Source: VXYL01 sp965208525 (lineage in GTDB: Bacteria > Pseudomonadota > Gammaproteobacteria > Pseudomonadales > Azotimanducaceae). From it: a stretch of DNA of 64,000 bases. Positions 34,657-43,252 of this stretch are shown piece after piece. Under the pieces are notes generated by a model that was not told where the DNA came from, did no database searches, and worked only from the letters and a program-made list of their open reading frames with translations. A program made the position numbers and the translations under genes. The DNA is taken from the NCBI GenBank assembly GCA_965208525.1, contig OZ242340.1:124001-188000 (forward strand), written 5' to 3'. Within the stretch, counting starts at the first letter, position 1; the number at the start of each line of letters is the position of its first letter.

Positions 34657-36171
34657 ATGCCCAAGCGCCCCCACATCGTCATCTTCAACCCCGACCAGTG
34701 GCGTGGCGATGCCCTTGGCCACCTGGGCCACCCGGCGGTCTCGACCCCGGTGCTCGACGGGCTCGTGGCGACGGAAGCCGTTTCCTTCCGCAACGCCTTC
34801 GTGCAGGCGACGGTTTGCACGCCGAGCCGCTGCTCGTTCATGACCGGCTGGTATCCACATGTGCGCGGCCATCGCACGATGCACCACATGCTGAACCCGG
34901 ACCTAGGCGAGACGAACCTCCTCAAGGTGCTGAAGGACAACGGCTATTTCGTCTGGTGGGGCGGCAAAAACGACCTCGTGCCGGGACAGCTCGGCTTCGA
35001 GCGACACTGCGACGTTCATTTTCGGCCGACGGCGCTCGATTACGCACGTTGGGGCGTGACGCGCCGCGAGGGGAACCACGGCGGCGACCTCGCCTGGCGC
35101 GGGCCAGCGGATGGCGACAATCACTTCAGCTTCTTCAAGGGTCGCCTCGATGCCGCGGGCGAAGACGTGTACTGCGACGGCGACTGGTCGATGGTGTATG
35201 GCGCCATCGACTTCCTGCGCGAGCGCCAGGATTCAGAGGAGCCGCTGTGCCTGTTTCTGCCGCTCGGCTACCCGCATCCGCCCTACTGCGTGGAGGAGCC
35301 GTGGTACTCCCTCACGGACCGGTCGTCGGTGCCGACCCGCCACGTGTACGAAACATGGGACGACAAGCCCGCCTTGCTGGCCGGCATTCGCGATGGCCAG
35401 GGGCTGACCGGTTGGACGGAGGAGCGCTGGCGGGAACTTCGCGCCACTTACTACGGCATGTGCGCCCGCGTGGATCACCAGCTAGGGCTCCTGGTCGATG
35501 CGCTTCGGGAAGCGGGCCTCTATGACGACACGGCCCTGTTCGTGTTCTCCGACCACGGCGACTTCACCGGCGACTACGGCCTCGTCGAGAAGACCCAAAA
35601 CACCTTCCAGGATGCCTTGAGCCGCGTGCCCTTTGTGGTGAAGCCTCCGAATGGCGCGTCACCACAGGGCATACGCGAGCAGATGGTGGAACTGGTGGAC
35701 TTCCCGGCCACCGTGTACGACGTGGCCGACATCGACTGCGGCTACTGGCACTTCGGTCGTTCGCTCACGAACGTGCTGGCGGATCCGGGCGCAGGCCACC
35801 GCGACGCCGTCTTCTGCGAAGGCGGGCGGCTCGAAGACGAGGCGCAGGCCAGCGAACGCGAAAGCGCCTCGACCGCCTCGTCCCTCGGCCTCTACTCACC
35901 GAGGGTGAACCTGCAGGTGCGTGAAGACCGCCCCCTCCTGCACACGAAGGCGACGATGTGCCGCGACGCCCGCTTCAAGTACGTCCGCCGAGCCTACGAG
36001 ACCGACGAGCTATACGACCTCGCAAACGACCCCGGCGAGACCCAGAACCTCATCCACGCGGCGGAATACGCCCCAGAACTCGCGCGCCTGCGCGACCGAA
36101 TGCTCACGTGGTACATGGAAACCACCGACGTGGTGCCGCTCACCCCCGATCAGCGCAACTTTGCTCGCTAG
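34657..36171 (+). CDS. sulfatase (arylsulfatase/choline-sulfatase-like)
   Basis: 504 residues, start preceded by AAGGAG. The sulfatase signature is VCTPSRCSFMTG, with the Cys that must be converted to formylglycine. Metal and sulfate residues are visible in IVIFNPDQWRGDALG near the N-terminus and FVFSDHGDFTGDYGLVEK. There is no signal peptide, so it is probably cytoplasmic like choline-sulfatase. The closing region YETDELYDLANDPGETQNL is typical. Substrate unknown; marine sulfated compounds are plausible. No formylglycine-generating enzyme is in the window. Confidence 0.92.
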   Translation: MPKRPHIVIFNPDQWRGDALGHLGHPAVSTPVLDGLVATEAVSFRNAFVQATVCTPSRCSFMTGWYPHVRGHRTMHHMLNPDLGETNLLKVLKDNGYFVWWGGKNDLVPGQLGFERHCDVHFRPTALDYARWGVTRREGNHGGDLAWRGPADGDNHFSFFKGRLDAAGEDVYCDGDWSMVYGAIDFLRERQDSEEPLCLFLPLGYPHPPYCVEEPWYSLTDRSSVPTRHVYETWDDKPALLAGIRDGQGLTGWTEERWRELRATYYGMCARVDHQLGLLVDALREAGLYDDTALFVFSDHGDFTGDYGLVEKTQNTFQDALSRVPFVVKPPNGASPQGIREQMVELVDFPATVYDVADIDCGYWHFGRSLTNVLADPGAGHRDAVFCEGGRLEDEAQASERESASTASSLGLYSPRVNLQVREDRPLLHTKATMCRDARFKYVRRAYETDELYDLANDPGETQNLIHAAEYAPELARLRDRMLTWYMETTDVVPLTPDQRNFAR

Positions 36172-36333
36172 CGCATTTGCAGGGCGGGTCTTCGGAGGGA
36201 AGGCATTCTGCCTTCCCTGCGCACCGTCAGGTGCGCGAGCGCGAGGTTGCGAAGGCAGGGCGCCTGACGGCGCCAGGGAAGGCAGAATGCCTTCCCTCCG
36301 AGAACCGTCCCATCGCCAAGTCCGACAGACTGC
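36172..36333. repeat. ~160-bp nested palindromic repeat, copy 2
   Basis: Near-identical to 24171–24333, with the same arms and internal palindromes. Its terminal CCGACAGACTGCTAG provides the reverse-complement stop codon region of the SDR gene at 36333, so the element abuts both flanking genes directly. It fills the whole spacer between the convergent sulfatase and SDR genes. Confidence 0.8.
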
Positions 36334-37298
36334 TAGCCCACAGTCCATTCGTCCGTTGCGCGGAGCTTTTCGATGAACTCCTCCGAATAGGCGCTTTCCG
36401 GGTCGGAGCGCACCATCCCGTCGAGGACGTGGGCGTCGTCGCCTACCAGGATGCGCCAGCGTTCCTCGCGCACGCCGTCCAGGATGATCGACGCGGCTTG
36501 CTCCGCCGTGGTGCGGGCGTTGTCGCGGAAGTTGCGGCCCATCTGTTCCATCATGGCTAGCACTTGCTCGTCGGAGGCGTCGTCTTCGAGCATGCCGAGG
36601 GAAGACCAGCGCTCGCGCGCCACTTCGAGCTCCGCGGCGGTCATCTGCCTCTCGTCGCGGCCGGTGATGATGCGGTTGGAGTTGAGGGCGATGGACGTGC
36701 CGATGTGGCCGGGCATCACCACGGACACCTTCACGTGCGGAGCGTTGGTGCCGAAGTCGTTGATGAGCGCTTCGGTGAAGCCCTTCACGGCGAACTTGGC
36801 GGCGCTGTAGGAACTGTGCGCGCTGGTGGGCCCCAAGGTCGCCCAGAAGCCGTTGACGCTTGAAGTGTTCACCATGTGCGCGTCCTTGCTCGCGAGCAGC
36901 ATCGGCATGAAGGCGCGGGCGCAGAAATAGACGCCGAACCAGCAGATGTTGAAGGTGCGCTCCCAGGTGTCGCGGTCGCCGTCCACGAAGCTCGCGCCGG
37001 CACCGACGCCGGCGTTGTTGAAGAGCAGATCAATGTGGTCGGTGTCGTGCTCGCGCTTCACGGCGTCGCGGAAGTCGTTCACGGCCTCTTCGTCGGAAAC
37101 ATCGCAAATGAAGGTGCTGATGACGCGACCCTGGCTTGCCTCCGTCTCGCACAGGCGCCGGGTTTCGACGAGGTTGTCCTCGAGGATGTCGCACATGGCC
37201 ACGTCGCAACCTTCGGCCACGAGTTGCCGGGCCAAGGCCCGCCCCATGCCGGTGCCGCCGCCGGTGATGACGGCGAGCTTGCCGCTGAAGTCCTTCAT
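36333..37298 (-). CDS. short-chain dehydrogenase/reductase
   Basis: 321 residues from MKDFSGKLAVITGGGTGMGR. The cofactor motif TGGGTGMGRALA, NNAGVGAG, the catalytic Ser in VNTSSVNG and YSAAKFAVKG (YxxxK) are complete. CDILEDNLVET after the second strand suggests NAD-type preference with an acidic residue. Length is somewhat above the classical 250 because of a C-terminal extension with helices. It oxidises or reduces an alcohol/ketone. It is followed on the minus strand, after 61 bp upstream, by the acyl-CoA dehydrogenase gene, so one operon is plausible. Confidence 0.9.
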   Translation of the reverse strand: MKDFSGKLAVITGGGTGMGRALARQLVAEGCDVAMCDILEDNLVETRRLCETEASQGRVISTFICDVSDEEAVNDFRDAVKREHDTDHIDLLFNNAGVGAGASFVDGDRDTWERTFNICWFGVYFCARAFMPMLLASKDAHMVNTSSVNGFWATLGPTSAHSSYSAAKFAVKGFTEALINDFGTNAPHVKVSVVMPGHIGTSIALNSNRIITGRDERQMTAAELEVARERWSSLGMLEDDASDEQVLAMMEQMGRNFRDNARTTAEQAASIILDGVREERWRILVGDDAHVLDGMVRSDPESAYSEEFIEKLRATDEWTVG

Positions 37299-37359
37299 GG
37301 ATGTTCCCCTTAGGAAGATTGTGTTGTCGCTCAGGTTCCATTCGGCCTCGCGGAGAGCC

Positions 37360-38559
37360 TCAGCCGAAGTACATGCCACCGTCCGTATTGCGGAGCTTGT
37401 CGCGAGCGATGACCATGCGGTGAACCTCCGAAGGCCCCTCGCCGATGCGCTTCACCCGCAATTCACGATACCACCGCTCAAGCGGCATCTCCTTGGCCAT
37501 GCCCATGCCGCCGAACATCTGCATGGCGCGGTCAACCACCCGGCCGGCGGTTTCCGTGCCATAGAGCTTGCACACCGAAGCGTCCACCTTGCCCGGCAGG
37601 CCTTCGTCCACCTTGGTGGCAGCGTCATAGACCAGCAGACGCGCGGCGCGAAGCTCCACTTCCGAGTCGGCGATCATCCATTGAATGGCCTGCTTGTCGG
37701 CCAGGAAGCCGCCGCGCGCGGCACGCTGCTTGACCCAGCCGCAAGCCATGTCCAACGCTTCCTGCGCCATGCCGATGCATCCGGCGGCGTAGGGAATGCG
37801 AGCGTCCACCAGCCAGCGCTGGGCGACGCCGAAGCCCTGGCCCACCGGCCCGAGCACGTTGTCGGCCGGCACTTCGCAGTTGTCGAGCACGATTTCGTAG
37901 GGCGAGAGGGCCCGGATCACCTTGATTTCGTTGAAGGAGATGCCGGGGAAGGTCGGCTCGACGATGAACGCCGTGATCTCCGGCGGCGCACTCTCGGTGC
38001 CGTCCTTGGAGCGGGCGAAGATGATGCCGTAGTCGGCGCCCTTGGCCGCGGTGATCCACATCTTGCGGCCGTTCAGAACCCATGTGTCGCCCCGCTTCAC
38101 GGCGCGGGTGCTGATGTTGTTGCGCGGATCGGAACCGCCCGTCGGCTCGGTGATGGCGACGAAGGCTCGCTTCTTCCCTTCGACGCAGGGGATGCCGTAT
38201 TGCTCGATCTGCGCCTGCGTGCCGCCCCAGATGATGTTCGGCGCGCCGCCCCCGAACGCGCCTAGGGCCGGGGCGTAGCCACCGAGGCGGCACTTGGCGG
38301 ATTCCTCGGCAATGATGACCCGGGCGAGGGCGGAGACGGGATTGCCGCCGTATTCCTCCGGCACCGTGAGCCGGGTGAGCCCCATGCCTTCGGCGATGTC
38401 GCGCAGATGCTGCCGGTCCTCGGCGCTGCACCCGGTGGCATCGTGCGGCAGCTTGTCCTCGATGGGCTTCACCTCCTCCCGCATGAACCGCCGCACCTGA
38501 TCGCGCAGCAGCACCAACTCGTCGGGCAGGCTGAATCCGTAATGGTTCGTCTCGCTCAC
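37360..38559 (-). CDS. acyl-CoA dehydrogenase
   Basis: 399 residues from a GTG with GGAGAGGGGG upstream; the open frame continues over 200 codons back without similarity. Family features: FVAITEPTGGSDPRNNISTR (FAD/acyl loop), TWVLNGRKMWITAAKGADYG, VPADNVLGPVGQGF and the C-terminal RMFGGMGMAKEMPLERWYRE-like segment MQMFGGMGMAKEMPLERWYR. The catalytic base position is not certain by eye. It catalyses alpha,beta-dehydrogenation of an acyl-CoA with FAD in the cytoplasm. Confidence 0.92.
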   Translation of the reverse strand: MSETNHYGFSLPDELVLLRDQVRRFMREEVKPIEDKLPHDATGCSAEDRQHLRDIAEGMGLTRLTVPEEYGGNPVSALARVIIAEESAKCRLGGYAPALGAFGGGAPNIIWGGTQAQIEQYGIPCVEGKKRAFVAITEPTGGSDPRNNISTRAVKRGDTWVLNGRKMWITAAKGADYGIIFARSKDGTESAPPEITAFIVEPTFPGISFNEIKVIRALSPYEIVLDNCEVPADNVLGPVGQGFGVAQRWLVDARIPYAAGCIGMAQEALDMACGWVKQRAARGGFLADKQAIQWMIADSEVELRAARLLVYDAATKVDEGLPGKVDASVCKLYGTETAGRVVDRAMQMFGGMGMAKEMPLERWYRELRVKRIGEGPSEVHRMVIARDKLRNTDGGMYFG

Positions 38560-38700
38560 GCGCACCCCCTCTCCTTGACGCACTAACGTTAACCCGAAGG
38601 CCCGCAGTTGCGAAAGCAACCGCCGGCGCACAGGAATGGCCGGCCGAAGCTCTTCCCTGCACGTCCCGTCTATGGCCAACCGTGGTAGTTTCGAGCGGCC

Positions 38701-39690
38701 ATGAGCCATGAACCTCCGTATCGGATCACGCCCCGCATCCTTGGCTTGGTCGAGGAGATTGGTGAGGCCATTGGCCGGGCGGAGTCCGAGGCGCTCTGGC
38801 AGGACTTGCGCCTGCGGCGTCGCAATCGCGTCCGCACCCTTCGCGGTTCGCTGGCCATCGAAGGGAATGCGCTCAGCGAAGAGCAGATCACGACGATTCT
38901 TGACGGCAAGCCGGTGGTGGGTCCGTTGCGCGACATCCAGGAAGCGCGCAACGCGATCAAGGCGTACGACGAGTTTGAACGGTGGGACCCGGGCGACGAA
39001 TCCCATCTGCTTCGGGCGCACGAGCTGCTGATGGCCGCGCTGCTCGAGGAGCCGGGGCAATACCGCGAGGGACAGGTCGCCGTTGTTGGGGGCGGCGAGG
39101 TACAGCATGTGGGGCCGCCAGCCGCTCGCGTGCCTCAGTTGGTGAAGGACCTCCTGCTTTGGGTTGCGGCCACGGATGCCCACCCGCTCGTTGCGAGCTC
39201 AGTCTTCCACTACGAGTTCGAGTTCATCCATCCGTTCGAGGACGGCAACGGTCGCTTGGGGCGCCTCTGGCAGACGTTGATCCTCACGCGCTGGAACCCG
39301 CTCTTCGCCCACATCCCCGTTGAGAGCTTGGTCCACGCCCGACAGAACGAGTACTACCGGGCGATACGCGAAAGCACGGCGGAAGGCGCGAGTTCCAAGT
39401 TCATCGAGTTCATGCTCGAAGTCATCCTTGCGGCGTTGGCCACCCCCCAAGCCACCCCCCAAGAAAGCCCCCAAGTAATGCGGTTGCTCCGCGTGTTGAC
39501 CGAAGCCATGCCGACCCGGCAGATTCTGCTCGCCTTGGGGCTCAGCGACCGCAGGTCGTTCCGGGCACGGTACCTTGCGCCGGCGATCGCGGGAGGCTAC
39601 GTGGAACCGACGCGACCGGATGCGCCGAGAGCACCGAACCAGAGGTATCGACTGACACCCCGAGGTCGCGCTTTGCGGGATGCAACGTGA
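38701..39690 (+). CDS. Fic family protein
   Basis: 329 residues. The catalytic Fic motif HPFEDGNGRLGR lies near residue 180, complete with His, acidic residue and Arg. The N-terminal SLAIEGNALSEEQITTILDG is the (S/T)xxxE(G/N)-type inhibitory helix, which suggests intramolecular control. After a TPQATPQESPQ linker a winged-helix-like C-terminus follows. Fic enzymes AMPylate or otherwise modify proteins. No partner antitoxin is adjacent, in line with a self-inhibited single-protein class. Confidence 0.92.
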   Translation: MSHEPPYRITPRILGLVEEIGEAIGRAESEALWQDLRLRRRNRVRTLRGSLAIEGNALSEEQITTILDGKPVVGPLRDIQEARNAIKAYDEFERWDPGDESHLLRAHELLMAALLEEPGQYREGQVAVVGGGEVQHVGPPAARVPQLVKDLLLWVAATDAHPLVASSVFHYEFEFIHPFEDGNGRLGRLWQTLILTRWNPLFAHIPVESLVHARQNEYYRAIRESTAEGASSKFIEFMLEVILAALATPQATPQESPQVMRLLRVLTEAMPTRQILLALGLSDRRSFRARYLAPAIAGGYVEPTRPDAPRAPNQRYRLTPRGRALRDAT

Positions 39691-39760
39691 GCAGGACGCG
39701 CGACTGATGCCTCGCCCGTGCCGGGGTTAGACTCGCCGTCGTAGGACAAGGGGACGAACC

Positions 39761-41032
39761 TTGGCGAAAGTTCGGGAGCTGTTTCGGGATCGGAGCGTGG
39801 TTTCGTGGGCTCTCTACGACTGGGCCAACTCGGTTTTCGCTACGACAGTGATCGCCGGGTTCTTTCCCGTGTTCTTCAAGGAGTATTGGAGCGCCGGGTC
39901 CGATGCCGTCACCAGCACGGCGCAGCTTGGCTTTGCCAACTCCATCGGCAGTGCGTTCATTCTGATTGCGGCGCCGATCTTGGGCGCGATTGCCGACGGC
40001 GGCGGGGCGCGCAAGCGGTTTCTCGGCGTCTTCACCGGCCTCGGCATTGCCATGTCGGCGGGGCTGTTCTTCGTTGGGGAGGGCCAGTGGAGCACGGCGG
40101 CACTGGTGTATGTGCTTGCCAGCATTGGGTTTTCTGGCGCGATCGTTTTCTATGATGCGCTTCTCGTGGGGGTGAGCACGCCGGATCGCTACGACGAGGT
40201 CTCGGCGCTTGGCTACTCGCTCGGCTACATCGGTGGCGGGCTCCTGTTTGCGCTCAATGTGGCCATGACGCTGTCGCCAGAGACGTTTGGCCTTGCCGGC
40301 GCGGCGGAGGCTGTGCGGCTGTCATTCCTCACCGTGGCGCTGTGGTGGCTCGTGTTCTGCATTCCGCTGTTTCGGAACGTCGCCGAGCCGCCTCGAGTGG
40401 AGGTGGCGGTGGGTGCGGTTGCCGCCGGATTCCAAGCACTTGCGAAGACGTTCCGCGAGTATCGGGCACACCGCATGGTGGCACTGTTTCTGCTGGCGTA
40501 TTTCTTCTACATCGACGGCGTCCACACCATCATCCGCATGGCGGTGGATTACGGGCTGTCGCTGGGCTTTCCTTCCGAAAGCCTCATCGTGGCGCTCCTC
40601 ATCACCCAGTTCGTGGGCTTCCCGGCGGCACTGGCTTTCGGCATCGCCGCAAGGAGGTTCGGGCCCAAGCCGACCCTCTATTTCGGCGTGGCGATCTATG
40701 TGGCCGTCACCATCTATGCGTATTTCATGACCTCGGTGACGGAGTTCTACGTGCTCGCGGCGACGGTTGGCTTGGTGCAGGGCGGCGTGCAGGCGGTGTC
40801 GCGGTCCCTCTTCGCCCGCTTCGTGCCGCCAGCCCAGGCTGGCGAGTTCTTTGGCTTCTTCAACATGCTGGGCCGCTTCGCCGCCATCATCGGGCCGGCG
40901 CTGGTGGCGATCACGGGCGTCCTCACCGGCAGCTCGCGGCTCGGGATGCTGTCGGTGGTGATCGTCCTTGTGATCGGCCTCGTTCTGCTCGGATTCGTGC
41001 GCGAGGAGGGCGTGACCGCAGCCGAGCACTAG
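39761..41032 (+). CDS. MFS transporter, UMF1 (Atg22-like) family
   Basis: 423 residues with about twelve hydrophobic segments, inner membrane. The N-terminus SWALYDWANSVFATTVIAGF and DALLVGVSTPDRYDEVSALG are hallmarks of the Atg22/UMF1 branch of the major facilitator superfamily, some of which are amino-acid effluxers. The start is TTG at 39761 after AAGGGG. Substrate unknown. It follows the Fic gene after 70 bp but probably has its own promoter. Confidence 0.88.
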   Translation: MAKVRELFRDRSVVSWALYDWANSVFATTVIAGFFPVFFKEYWSAGSDAVTSTAQLGFANSIGSAFILIAAPILGAIADGGGARKRFLGVFTGLGIAMSAGLFFVGEGQWSTAALVYVLASIGFSGAIVFYDALLVGVSTPDRYDEVSALGYSLGYIGGGLLFALNVAMTLSPETFGLAGAAEAVRLSFLTVALWWLVFCIPLFRNVAEPPRVEVAVGAVAAGFQALAKTFREYRAHRMVALFLLAYFFYIDGVHTIIRMAVDYGLSLGFPSESLIVALLITQFVGFPAALAFGIAARRFGPKPTLYFGVAIYVAVTIYAYFMTSVTEFYVLAATVGLVQGGVQAVSRSLFARFVPPAQAGEFFGFFNMLGRFAAIIGPALVAITGVLTGSSRLGMLSVVIVLVIGLVLLGFVREEGVTAAEH

Positions 41033-41049
41033 GTGGGCTCCGGGGCCCT

Positions 41050-41180
41050 GGGGGCGAGGGCGTCTCGCCCTCGCACGCGCCGCAAGGCGCGCTCCAGAGA
41101 CACAGTGCGTGGTCGTCTGCAAGCGTTGGCAAGGACGCGCCTTGCGGCGCGTGGGAGGGCAAGATGCCTCCCCCCAAGAC
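41050..41180. repeat. composite GC-rich palindromic repeat
   Basis: GCGAGGGCGTCTCGCCCTCGC, a perfect palindrome apart from its centre (given here by arms GCGAGGGCG/CGCCCTCGC), is followed by CGCGCCGCAAGGCGCG, a spacer, CGCGCCTTGCGGCGCG and GGGAGGGCAAGATGCCTCCC. The spacer is 238 bp between convergent genes, with no gene. The same layout is seen at 48092–48298 and 54190–54300. Confidence 0.65.
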
Positions 41181-41270
41181 GCTCCCCCGCAGCCTTGCCG
41201 ACGGGACCATTGTCAAATCCCTGCCGTCCGCGACCCGGCGTCCGCGCCGCGCCGGAGACTTCCATGCGGT

Positions 41271-41918
41271 TCAATCGCCTTGGCGAACGTCGAGAACCTC
41301 ACCCGTGCCGTGGGCGGGTTCGGTGGCGTACCAGCTTGTGAGGTTTACGCTCCAGCCAAGGTGCTTGCCGGCGCGGGCGCAGCGCTGAGACAGTTCATAG
41401 AAGGTGGGGCGTCCGGGATCAGCGATCACGACTCTTTCCGTGCCGCCCTCCATCGCCCGCGACACCAAAGCCGCCATCGGCTTCACCATGCGGTCCCAGA
41501 AGCAGATGTCGGCGCCGATGAGCATCCGTTCCTCGCCCAGCCGTTCGGCGGGGAGCTTGTTGAAATCCGCCTTGAGGGGCGCCACCTCCACGCCGTTCAA
41601 GGACGCCGTGATCTCCAGGAACGGGAACACATCCTCGTCGATGTCCACGCCCGTCACTTCGGCGCCAAAACGTTGGGCGCAGAACACCGCGGCGGGCCCC
41701 CAGCCGCAGCCGAGTTCCATCACTCTGGAACCTCGTTCGGGCGGGTGATGCAACAGGTAGTCCATCAGCAAATAGCTGGCCCGCCACGCCTTGTTGCCGT
41801 GCACCGAGGGCTTGTACACGCGCCGCAGGCGGCGAATGAACCGATGCTTTGAGGTCAGCAGGAAGATGCCGTAGGCCTGCCGAATGTTCGGCTCCGGCAG
41901 GGCTTCAAGCTTGGGCAT
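41271..41918 (-). CDS. class I SAM-dependent methyltransferase
   Basis: 215 residues starting MPKLEALPEPNIRQ. Motif I is VMELGCGWGPAAVFCAQRFG, and the acidic end of the next strand is VTGVDIDEDV, the standard SAM-binding arrangement. LIGADICFWDRMVKPMAALV stands at motif IV. Such short enzymes methylate a small molecule or protein. The target is unknown. It lies 19 bp after the enolase-superfamily gene on the same strand, so the two are likely cotranscribed. Confidence 0.85.
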   Translation of the reverse strand: MPKLEALPEPNIRQAYGIFLLTSKHRFIRRLRRVYKPSVHGNKAWRASYLLMDYLLHHPPERGSRVMELGCGWGPAAVFCAQRFGAEVTGVDIDEDVFPFLEITASLNGVEVAPLKADFNKLPAERLGEERMLIGADICFWDRMVKPMAALVSRAMEGGTERVVIADPGRPTFYELSQRCARAGKHLGWSVNLTSWYATEPAHGTGEVLDVRQGD

Positions 41919-41937
41919 GGCGCTTGTTTCCTCGGCG

Positions 41938-43119
41938 CTATCGCCGCCGGCTCTCCCGGAACGGGTGCGCGTCAGCCACTTCTTCGTCGAGTTCCACGCC
42001 AAGCCCCGGCTCGGTGGGAGGGATGATGTAGCCGTCTTCCCACTGAATGGGTTTCTTCAGGATCTCGGCGTGGAAGCCGTCGAAGCGCTCGATGCTCTCC
42101 TGCACGAGGAAGTTCGGACTGCACGTGTCCACCTGAATGTTGGCGGCGGCCTCGATGGGACCGCAGTAGAGGTGCGGCGCAATCTGCGCGTAGTACGCCT
42201 CCGCCATGCCAGCGATCTTCTTCGCCTCCAGAATGCCGCCCACGCGACCCAAGGCCATCTGCAGGATCGCCGCCGCCTGTTTCTCGAGCAGTTCCCGGAA
42301 CTCATGCTTGGTCGCGAGCCGCTCGCCGGTCGCTACCGGAATGCTCGTGGCCCTAGCCACGCGCGCCATCTCGTCGCGGTTCTCCGGTGGCACCGGTTCC
42401 TCGAACCAGAGTGGATCGTAGCGCTCGATGCGCTTGGCGAAGCGAATGGTGCCCGATGTGGTGGATTGCCCATGCGTGCCGATCAGGATGTCGCAGCGCC
42501 CGCCCACCGCTTCGCGCACGCTCTTCACCACCGCCTCGGCGTTGTCGAGCCGGTCCAGCGGCGGCTCGCGGGGGTCTTCAAAGCCCATCACGTCGATGAG
42601 CGGATCGAACTTCACTGCGGTGAAGCCCTGCTCGACATAGGCGGCAGCGCGCTCGCCAGCGGCGTCCGGATCGGTGTGCGGCGAGGTTCGCTCGCCAGCG
42701 GCGGGGTATAGGTACGTATAGGAACGCAGCCGCTCGTGGTACTTGCCCCCAAGCAGGTTGTACACCGGCTGATCGAGCGCCTTGCCGACGATGTCCCAGC
42801 AGGCCATCTCCACCGCGCTCAGGATGCCGGCGACGGTGTGGTCAGGGTGCTGATGATGGTCATGCCCCTCATACCCCTCGCCGTAGTACACCGCCCGCCA
42901 AAGCCGCTCGATGCCAAACGGGTCGCTCCCCTCAACATACGTCTCGAACACATCCTCGATCAGCCGCACCACCGTTCGCGGATGAAACGGCGCCTTGTAC
43001 ACCTCGCCAACGCCCTCGATGCCGTTGTCGGTTATGAGCTTCAAGAACACCCAGTTCCGCCCGCCCCGATACGGCGGCGGCGTCCCGACAACCCAAGTCT
43101 TGAGGGTGGTGATCTTCAT
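41938..43119 (-). CDS. enolase-superfamily enzyme (mandelate racemase/muconate lactonizing type)
   Basis: 393 residues. The capping domain begins MKITTLKTWVVGTPPPYRGG. In the barrel, metal ligands are DILIGTHGQ, WFEEPVPPEN and VATGERLATKHEF, with AVKFDPLIDVMGF before them and the last His-type region around AAANIQVDTCSPNFLVQE. This points to an acid-sugar dehydratase or racemase of the mandelate racemase subgroup. The exact substrate cannot be chosen. It is divergent from the esterase gene by 133 bp. Confidence 0.9.
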   Translation of the reverse strand: MKITTLKTWVVGTPPPYRGGRNWVFLKLITDNGIEGVGEVYKAPFHPRTVVRLIEDVFETYVEGSDPFGIERLWRAVYYGEGYEGHDHHQHPDHTVAGILSAVEMACWDIVGKALDQPVYNLLGGKYHERLRSYTYLYPAAGERTSPHTDPDAAGERAAAYVEQGFTAVKFDPLIDVMGFEDPREPPLDRLDNAEAVVKSVREAVGGRCDILIGTHGQSTTSGTIRFAKRIERYDPLWFEEPVPPENRDEMARVARATSIPVATGERLATKHEFRELLEKQAAAILQMALGRVGGILEAKKIAGMAEAYYAQIAPHLYCGPIEAAANIQVDTCSPNFLVQESIERFDGFHAEILKKPIQWEDGYIIPPTEPGLGVELDEEVADAHPFRESRRR

Positions 43120-43252
43120 GCGGACGTTTCCTTATTGCGCGATTTCCCACCATAGCAGCCACGTTGCCGTAGCGGCGGAGACTTGGCGCGAGCCGTCCTG
43201 GGCGAGCATCTTGCGACAATTGCTGCAACCGGAACGACGCAAGGAGAGGCAA

